NCBI GenBank assembly: GCA_013331375.1 | Contig: DUGO01000052.1 | Span: 1,999 to 12,144, forward strand | Length of the DNA: 10,146 bases | Source: Candidatus Methanoperedentaceae archaeon | GTDB taxonomy: Archaea; Halobacteriota; Methanosarcinia; Methanosarcinales; Methanoperedenaceae | Direction of reading: 5' to 3' | Shown: piece after piece, positions 5,505 to 10,146 of the stretch | How positions within the stretch are numbered: position 1 is the first letter of the stretch | Layout: each line of letters begins with the position of its first letter | The notes under the pieces: generated by a model | Seen by the model: only the letters and a program-made list of their open reading frames with translations | Told to the model about the DNA's origin: nothing | The model's database searches: none | Position numbers and translations under genes: made by a program

Positions 5505-7445
5505 ATGGATACCGGTTCTGTTTTCGTAATCATATCTCTTCTGTTATGCTTATACGCATTGGCTACTTATATTATAGGCATATGGAACAAACGAGAAGAG
5601 CTCTTCAACAGCGGAAAAATCGCTATTATGATGGCAGGTGTGTCATCGACCATAGCAGCCATCTGGCTGTTCAAGCTGCTGATAGGGCTTGACTTCCAGA
5701 ACGAGTATGTGGCATCCTACACGAGCAGGGACCTGCCCTTTGTGTATATCCTTTCCGCGTTCTGGGCAGGCTCGGCGGGCTCCCTGCTGCTGTGGGCTTG
5801 GCTCATAGCGATATTCGCAGCGATTATAGTCGTGCGGAAAAAACACGACGAGCTGACTCGGTATGCAATGCCAGTCATCATGCTCACTCAGGCATACTTC
5901 TTCTATATGCTCGCGACTGTGGCTGACCCGTTCAGGAGGCTCTCATTCATCCCGCCGGACGGCAACGGTCTTAACCCACTCCTGCAGGATCCGGGCATGT
6001 TCTTCCACCCGCCAACCCTGTTCATCGGCTATGCGGGCTTCATAATCCCGTTCGCCTACATGATTGCAGGCGTATATCTCGGCAGGAGCGACTGGATATA
6101 CTCCATACGGCGCTGGACACTTTTTGCCTGGCTCTTCCTGACGCTCGGCAACTTCTTCGGGAGCTACTGGGCTTATACCGTGCTTAACTGGGGCGGCTAT
6201 TGGGGCTGGGACCCTGTTGAGAACGCATCGTTCCTGCCGTGGCTCACAGCCACTGCATTCTATCATAGCACGATGATACAGGAGCGAAAGGACGGGATGA
6301 AGATATGGAACATACTCCTGATACTGTTCACCTGGGAGCTTGTGGTTTACGGCACGCTTCTTACGCGCAGCGGCATAATCTCCTCGGTCCACACCTTCGG
6401 GCAGTCCACGATCGCCCCCTATTTCATCTATTACATGATATTCGCGCTTGCACTTACCCTGATTCTGCTCACATGGAAATACGAGGAGCTGCGGAGCAAA
6501 AAGATATTCGAGTCATTTGCCTCCCGCGAATCCTCGTTCCTTGCCAACAACTGGCTGTTCATCGCATCCACTGCCAGCGTGCTCTGGGGCACTACATACC
6601 CGCTTCTCTCGGAAGCTGTGAGAGGATACAAGGTGATGGTCGGACCCTCGTTCTATAACCAGATTAACGTCCCCATTGGCATAGCCCTTGTGCTGTTGAT
6701 GGCGGTATGCCCGATAGTGGCGTGGAGGAAGGCATCGCTCACGCACCTGAAAAAGTCATATGTCAAGCCTGTGCTTGCAGGCATCATTTTCACGGCATTC
6801 ATGTTCATTCTGGGCGTACGCAATCCGTATGCTATGATAACTGTTTTCGGCTCTGTGTTTGCAGTGGCAACTCATGTTGTTGACCTCGGCAGGAAGTATC
6901 ACAGGGCAGAGGATGCGGACACCCTCAGGCGGCTTGCCATGACGGCATGGGACAACAGGCGCACTGTGGGCGGCTACATCTGCCATCTTTCAGCGATACT
7001 TATCGTGATCGGGGTAGCTGGCTCTGCGCTGTACGAGACGACCGAGACGTTCACACTTTACGGCGGACAGCAATACGCGCTCGGAGGCTATACATTCGCG
7101 CTGAAAAACCTTGATACATATAATAAGGACAACAAGGAGGTCGCATCAGCATTCATTGATGTGTATAAGGACAGCACCCAAATCGGCACCGGAGAAGCAA
7201 GCATATACTATTTCGCGAAGCAGAAGGACACGATAGTTAAACCGTATGCGCTCCTTGACGGTTATACCGATATATACTTCTCAGCCCAGTCAGTCTCCCC
7301 GAATTCTGCCAGTGTCAAAATCAAGGTCATACCCCTGATGGTGCTGATATGGACCGGAGGGTACCTGCTTATAATCGGTATCATTGTTTCGCTATCAACT
7401 GTGGTTGTCAATAGACGGAGGACAGATGTCAATATTCAAAAATAG
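5505..7445 (+). CDS. ccmF: CcmF2: second haem lyase subunit
   Basis: A second CcmF of 646 residues, the usual family size. The WWD motif is at 229-238 (WGGYWGWDPVE). The conserved histidines are all present: His168 (FFHPP), His254 (FYHS), His296 (SVHTFG) and His494 (ICHLSAIL). It therefore looks fully functional and not a split half of CcmF1. About a dozen or more hydrophobic segments are followed by the outward C-terminal loop (about 510-607) and a final helix. It lacks the OB-fold-like insertion of CcmF1. Other shared motifs include SFIPPDGNGLNPLLQDPGM, an equivalent of which is in CcmF1 (GNSLNPLLINQWM). It follows ccmE by one base and overlaps ccmH by 20 bases. Two complete, divergent CcmF proteins suggest a division of labour, such as different apocytochrome substrates or haem-site spacing, or a heterocomplex; this is inference. 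Confidence 0.93.
   Translation: MDTGSVFVIISLLLCLYALATYIIGIWNKREELFNSGKIAIMMAGVSSTIAAIWLFKLLIGLDFQNEYVASYTSRDLPFVYILSAFWAGSAGSLLLWAWLIAIFAAIIVVRKKHDELTRYAMPVIMLTQAYFFYMLATVADPFRRLSFIPPDGNGLNPLLQDPGMFFHPPTLFIGYAGFIIPFAYMIAGVYLGRSDWIYSIRRWTLFAWLFLTLGNFFGSYWAYTVLNWGGYWGWDPVENASFLPWLTATAFYHSTMIQERKDGMKIWNILLILFTWELVVYGTLLTRSGIISSVHTFGQSTIAPYFIYYMIFALALTLILLTWKYEELRSKKIFESFASRESSFLANNWLFIASTASVLWGTTYPLLSEAVRGYKVMVGPSFYNQINVPIGIALVLLMAVCPIVAWRKASLTHLKKSYVKPVLAGIIFTAFMFILGVRNPYAMITVFGSVFAVATHVVDLGRKYHRAEDADTLRRLAMTAWDNRRTVGGYICHLSAILIVIGVAGSALYETTETFTLYGGQQYALGGYTFALKNLDTYNKDNKEVASAFIDVYKDSTQIGTGEASIYYFAKQKDTIVKPYALLDGYTDIYFSAQSVSPNSASVKIKVIPLMVLIWTGGYLLIIGIIVSLSTVVVNRRRTDVNIQK
7417..7421 (+). promoter_or_regulatory. 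Ribosome binding site fixing the ccmH start
   Basis: GGAGG four bases before the ATG at 7426, inside the end of ccmF2. It favours Met7426 over an upstream in-frame TTG at 7384, and the resulting protein begins with a normal signal sequence. Confidence 0.75.
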
Positions 7446-7869
7446 GTCGCTCAGGAATGCCCTGGGCATCGTTGTACTGCTCCTTTATGCAGCACCAGCG
7501 GCTCTTGCCGTAACAGAGAAAGAAATCACCCAGGACCTCAACTGCCCGGACAAAGAGGGCTGCACAATGATAGTGATTGATTGTGACTGCCCGAGTTCCC
7601 TTAAAATAAAGGATGAAGTGAATGTAATGATCGACAAGGGCTACTCAAAGAGCCAGATATTCGAAGAGCTGGAGAAAGAGTACGGTACGGGTGTGCTTGC
7701 CACGCCCCCGAAGAAGGGATTTGACATTGTGGTCTGGGTCGCCCTCCCGGCAGGGCTTCTCATAGGCGCGGTTGTAATATGGAAAATAAGCAAGAAGAAG
7801 ATGGACGAGAATGAGATGTTTGAATATGAGTATAACAGGTTCCTTGAAGGACGTGAGAAACATGAATAA
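7426..7869 (+). CDS. ccmH: CcmH/CcmL-like thiol protein with altered cysteine pattern
   Basis: A 147-residue membrane protein. Residues about 10-28 form a signal or anchor helix, followed by an outward-facing domain and a second helix (about 101-120) with a short charged cytoplasmic tail. The domain reads LNC at 38-40, then Cys46, Cys53 and Cys55 (DCDC), then two helices (EVNVMIDKGYSKSQIFEELE), then YGTGVLATPP. The helices and the YG-x-x-VLA-x-PP ending are typical of CcmH, which reduces or holds the apocytochrome CXXCH thiols. Bacterial CcmH has LRCxxC; here the first pair is Cys40-x5-Cys46 and the second CXC, close to the multi-cysteine form (CPCGxC...CxC) I know from non-proteobacterial CcmH, but with the first CPC replaced by CPDKEG. 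It overlaps ccmF2 by 20 bases and the next gene by 8. Confidence 0.82.
   Translation: MSIFKNRSLRNALGIVVLLLYAAPAALAVTEKEITQDLNCPDKEGCTMIVIDCDCPSSLKIKDEVNVMIDKGYSKSQIFEELEKEYGTGVLATPPKKGFDIVVWVALPAGLLIGAVVIWKISKKKMDENEMFEYEYNRFLEGREKHE
7849..7856 (+). promoter_or_regulatory. Ribosome binding site of the Ig-domain protein gene
   Basis: GGACGTGA, seven of eight bases of GGAGGTGA, five bases before the ATG at 7862 and inside the end of ccmH. It decides the start in favour of Met7862, which gives a clean signal peptide, over an in-frame ATG at 7811. Confidence 0.7.
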
Positions 7870-9496
7870 GCTAATGCTCGCGCTTGCCGTTGTATCGCTG
7901 CTCGCGGTCCCGGCGAGTGCGGTTGATATCACAGGTATTGCCACTTCAGGTGGGAAGCCTGTACCGAATGTTGATGTCGTGCTGAACAGGCTTTCGGATG
8001 ATAAAATCCAGTTCGTATCAGGCACAAAGACACAGGACAACGGAGAGTTCGCATTCAGCAGCCTCTCTTCGGGCATGTACCTGCTCAATGTGACCTATTC
8101 CGGGGCGACGTATTCGATACCTGCAACATCCTCAAAGCGTATTGAATTCAGGTTTGACGGCTCTGTGAGAGGAACGGTCATTCATAACGTCTCAAAGCAA
8201 AACCAGAGCGGGGTCTCTGTAGCCCTGAAGAACGAGGAGTACACGGCAGCTACAACCCTGACCGACGCAAGCGGGAAGTTCGCCTTTGATAAGGTCGCTC
8301 TTGGCAACTATACGGTCGAAGCCACGTATATGGGCGTGCCCTATAAGGAAACCATATCCGTCAATGGTAACGCCACTGTGGATTTCGCGGTATATAATTC
8401 GACCAGGGATATGTCGGTGATAACTGTTCCTGTAGCCCACATAATCATGAATCAGGGTTCGGGCGGCATCCAGGTGATGGAGCTTGTGGTGTTCCAGAAT
8501 ACCGGAGATAAAGTATTCTATGACCCGGACAGGGCGTATTTTGGCACGTCGGTCCCAAAGGACATCACGAACATCAGGACAAGCATAATGGACTGCTGCC
8601 TTAAGGTCGAAAGCGGCAGGATATCGGGTGACCCGATGGACCCCCTCATGCCCAACGGGACATTCGAGTTCCAGCTTGAGTACCTGTTCACGCCGAAATC
8701 CGCTGACGAGATAATGTTCAATAAGGAGATGCTGTTTGACACAGCCTCGGTATCTGTGCTCGCGAGCAGGTCTTCCGGGCTCGGTATCGAGAGTAAGACA
8801 GCATTCCGGGATACGTACGACATGGGGGGACAGAAATACGACCTCCTGATGTACGAGAACCTGAAAAAGGGTGAGGCGCTGGATGCGAAAATCGCAGGTT
8901 ACAAGCCGCAATCGTCAGAAACACAGTGGCTTGAGTACCTTGTGCCCGTTATCGGGCTTGCGATTATTGGTGCAGTGGCATACCCGTTCATCAAGCGCAG
9001 GCTGCCGGCAAAGCGCTCATCAAGACGTGCTGTACGTGCTGCAGCAGTGAGGCACGATACGCATGCGGTGGCTGAAGACCGTGGTGAAGACATTGTTGAT
9101 ATTGAAGAAACTGAACATGCTGGTGAACATGCAGGGGATACGACCACTGCGGATACCGCTACCCTGTCAGGACTGATTGCGCGCAAGAAAATGGTATTCG
9201 GGCAGTTGTACGACCTTGACAAGTCCCGTGAAAAGGGAGAAGTTAGCGAGAGCGATTACAAGGAGCAGAGAAAGGAATACAGGCGTGAAATCCTTGAGCT
9301 CGTGAAGGAGTCCCGTGCCATGGTAGCGAACCTCGACCTCACGCTGCCGCTCAACGAGATTGAATCGGTGATAAAGGAGGCGGACAGCATAGATGCACTT
9401 GAGGAACTGCTGGACAGGGAGCGGTCCGGGGACGACAGGGAAGAGGTCACCCTGATGATTGAGGACAGGATTGAAAAGATTGAAAGTGAAGCCTGA
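7862..9496 (+). CDS. Surface Ig-like domain protein with CcmI-like cytoplasmic tail
   Basis: A 544-residue single-pass membrane protein. Residues 1-20 are a signal peptide ending ASA. Two carboxypeptidase-regulatory-like (Ig-fold) domains follow: about 21-97 (VDITGIATSGGKPVPNVDV ... GEFAFSSLSSGMYLLNVTY) and about 98-178 (GSVRGTVIHNV ... GKFAFDKVALGNYTVEATY). A third extracellular region (about 180-345) contains a Cys245-Cys246 pair and a beta-rich stretch I cannot assign. A membrane helix spans about 357-377, followed by basic residues (KRRLPAKRSSRR) that place the C-terminus inside. An acidic linker leads to about 435-483, where ARKKMVFGQLYDLDKSREKG plus EVSESDYKEQRKEYRREI resembles the CcmI cytoplasmic segment (Leu-Asp, GK/GE-V-S-E-x-DY). 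It overlaps ccmH by 8 bases, and CcmH and CcmI commonly act as partners or as a fusion. It may therefore replace CcmI as an apocytochrome-binding partner; that is inference. Function is otherwise unknown. Confidence 0.8.
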   Translation: MNKLMLALAVVSLLAVPASAVDITGIATSGGKPVPNVDVVLNRLSDDKIQFVSGTKTQDNGEFAFSSLSSGMYLLNVTYSGATYSIPATSSKRIEFRFDGSVRGTVIHNVSKQNQSGVSVALKNEEYTAATTLTDASGKFAFDKVALGNYTVEATYMGVPYKETISVNGNATVDFAVYNSTRDMSVITVPVAHIIMNQGSGGIQVMELVVFQNTGDKVFYDPDRAYFGTSVPKDITNIRTSIMDCCLKVESGRISGDPMDPLMPNGTFEFQLEYLFTPKSADEIMFNKEMLFDTASVSVLASRSSGLGIESKTAFRDTYDMGGQKYDLLMYENLKKGEALDAKIAGYKPQSSETQWLEYLVPVIGLAIIGAVAYPFIKRRLPAKRSSRRAVRAAAVRHDTHAVAEDRGEDIVDIEETEHAGEHAGDTTTADTATLSGLIARKKMVFGQLYDLDKSREKGEVSESDYKEQRKEYRREILELVKESRAMVANLDLTLPLNEIESVIKEADSIDALEELLDRERSGDDREEVTLMIEDRIEKIESEA

Positions 9497-9537
9497 ACCA
9501 TGACAGGTGTATGCTGGACAGAAGCCGGCGGATGCGT

Positions 9538-9567
9538 GAGCGGCAGGAGAATATGTGCCTGCCGCTC
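9538..9567 (+). repeat. Perfect 10-bp inverted repeat (hairpin) in the gap before the paralogue
   Basis: GAGCGGCAGG (9538-9547) and CCTGCCGCTC (9558-9567) are exact inverse complements around a 10-base loop. The 84-base gap 9497-9580 holds no TATA-like AT-rich box, so the downstream gene probably shares the upstream message. The stem is GC-rich and has no T-tract after it, so it looks more like an mRNA structure (processing or translational control) than an archaeal terminator. The ribosome site of the next gene begins six bases after the stem. Confidence 0.6.
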
Positions 9568-9572
9568 CTGAC

Positions 9573-9577
9573 GAGGT
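9573..9577 (+). promoter_or_regulatory. Ribosome binding site of the paralogue gene
   Basis: GAGGT three bases before the ATG at 9581. The spacing is short, and the site lies just after the hairpin at 9538-9567, so folding could affect access to it. Confidence 0.45.
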
Positions 9578-9580
9578 CGG

Positions 9581-10146
9581 ATGAGACTGATACAGCTCTT
9601 CTCAGCCCTGCTGCTGCTGACGGGTTCGGCGCATGCGGCTGAAATTACGGGGCAGGTGGTGGGATGGGAGAATGGGGAAAAGGGAGCTCTTTCGGGGCAT
9701 GAGGTCATGCTTAGCCGGCTTGTCACTGGTCACAGACCGCTGTTTGTGGCGAGCACGACAACAGACATAACAGGCAGGTATGTGTTCAATAACACAGAGC
9801 CGGGTAAGTATTACCTTGTTAGCACAGGAATCGGAAGCACGGTTTACCGGAAGGCTGTGACGCCGCCCGGGAATCTGGACTTCAACCTCTCAGGCAGGCT
9901 CGGAGGGACTGTCAGACATAAAGGTAAGCCCGTAAATATCACAGTGGCTCTTGAGGATGATTATGGCAGGCTGACAGAGACACCGGCTGTCAACGGGAGC
10001 TTTGTATTTGAATATGTGGATATCGGGAATTATACTGTTTCCCTTGAGTACCAGGGCGTATCGTACTATGCAAAGTCGGGAACCGGCAGCAGTGTTGATT
10101 TCCAGGTGTTTAATTCAACGACATCTGATGATAAGATGCGCGTCAC
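9581..10146 (+). CDS. Tandem paralogue of the Ig-domain protein (5' part)
   Basis: An open frame runs from the ATG at 9581 to the window edge (188 complete codons, no stop), so the gene is cut by the window. It starts with a signal peptide (MRLIQLFSALLLLTGSAHA, then AEITG). Two domains matching those of the preceding protein follow. The first has GRYVFNNTEPGKYYLVSTG, matching GEFAFSSLSSGMYLLNVTY. The second has GRLGGTVRHKGKPVNITVAL, then GSFVFEYVDIGNYTVSLEY, matching the second domain there. The junction FQVFNSTTSDDKM parallels FAVYNSTRDMS at the corresponding point before the unassigned region. The domain order is thus the same for all that can be seen, which indicates a local gene duplication. 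Divergence is high enough that it is not recent. Whether it also has the membrane helix and the CcmI-like tail cannot be seen. Confidence 0.8.
   Translation, partial: MRLIQLFSALLLLTGSAHAAEITGQVVGWENGEKGALSGHEVMLSRLVTGHRPLFVASTTTDITGRYVFNNTEPGKYYLVSTGIGSTVYRKAVTPPGNLDFNLSGRLGGTVRHKGKPVNITVALEDDYGRLTETPAVNGSFVFEYVDIGNYTVSLEYQGVSYYAKSGTGSSVDFQVFNSTTSDDKMRV

Noticed and set aside
7384..7425. An upstream TTG start for the CcmH-like protein
   Set aside because: It would place 14 polar and aromatic residues before a normal signal sequence, whereas the ATG at 7426 has a GGAGG site four bases upstream.
7811..7861. An upstream ATG start for the Ig-domain protein
   Set aside because: It would bury the signal peptide 17 residues in. 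The ATG at 7862 has a near-perfect ribosome site.
8192..8911. A 239-codon open frame on the minus strand
   Set aside because: It is antisense to the Ig-domain protein, which has a signal peptide, domain repeats and a helix. The antisense product is of unnatural composition.
9538..9580. The hairpin as a transcription terminator
   Set aside because: No T-rich tract follows, and no promoter is visible for the gene downstream, so read-through is more likely.
9256..9726. A 156-codon open frame on the minus strand across the gap between the two Ig-domain genes
   Set aside because: It is very rich in serine because it reads acidic coiled-coil codons in reverse. It overlaps two supported genes and the hairpin.

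Overview
The window looks archaeal. Two of its intergenic gaps carry TATA-type promoter boxes placed so that transcription would begin at or next to the ATG (leaderless mRNAs). The internal genes instead use Shine-Dalgarno sites resembling GGAGGTGA. The gene content is a variant System I (Ccm) cytochrome c maturation cluster with the CXXXY form of CcmE that is known from archaea and some Desulfovibrio-like bacteria. A haem-protein-rich euryarchaeon of the Methanosarcinales/ANME or Archaeoglobales kind is the most natural source, but I cannot name the lineage from sequence alone. All supported genes lie on the + strand, and no gene-free stretch exceeds about 85 bases.

Layout. Bases 1-192 hold the 3' end of an ORF with a CDVC motif and a CcmH-like helical tail. 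Next comes a CcdA thiol-disulfide transporter (232-864) whose N-terminal helix appears to be out of frame by one base. A NapH-like membrane iron-sulfur protein (861-2228) overlaps it by 4 bases (GTGA). After a promoter (P1) come a membrane-anchored thioredoxin with CKWC (2276-2770) and a large CcmF (2771-5053) with a probable OB-fold insertion. A second, closely matching promoter (P2) overlaps the ccmF1 stop. It drives ccmE (CXXXY type), a second CcmF of ordinary size, a CcmH-like protein with an altered cysteine pattern, and a large surface protein. That protein has two Ig-like/carboxypeptidase-regulatory-like domains, one membrane helix and a CcmI-like cytoplasmic segment. The window ends inside a tandem paralogue of it (9581 onward).

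How the genes may work together. CcdA would carry reducing equivalents across the membrane to the thioredoxin and the CcmH-like protein(s), keeping apocytochrome CXXCH thiols reduced. CcmE would hold haem through Cys117. The two CcmF proteins, both with the WWD motif and all four expected histidines, would pass haem from CcmE to the apocytochrome. The NapH-like protein could supply low-potential electrons, for example for haem or thiol reduction; this is inference. The haem exporter and loading genes (ccmA, B, C, D) are not in the window, nor do I see any CXXCH haem-binding motif in the encoded proteins.

Most worth following up: a shared operator-like element (TTTAC-N7-GTAAA) around both promoters, which in P2 forms a concentric 46-bp dyad; the OB-fold insertion in CcmF1; the CcmI-like tail on the Ig-domain protein and its tandem duplication; the frameshift at the start of ccdA; and CcmH-like proteins alongside CXXXY-type CcmE.
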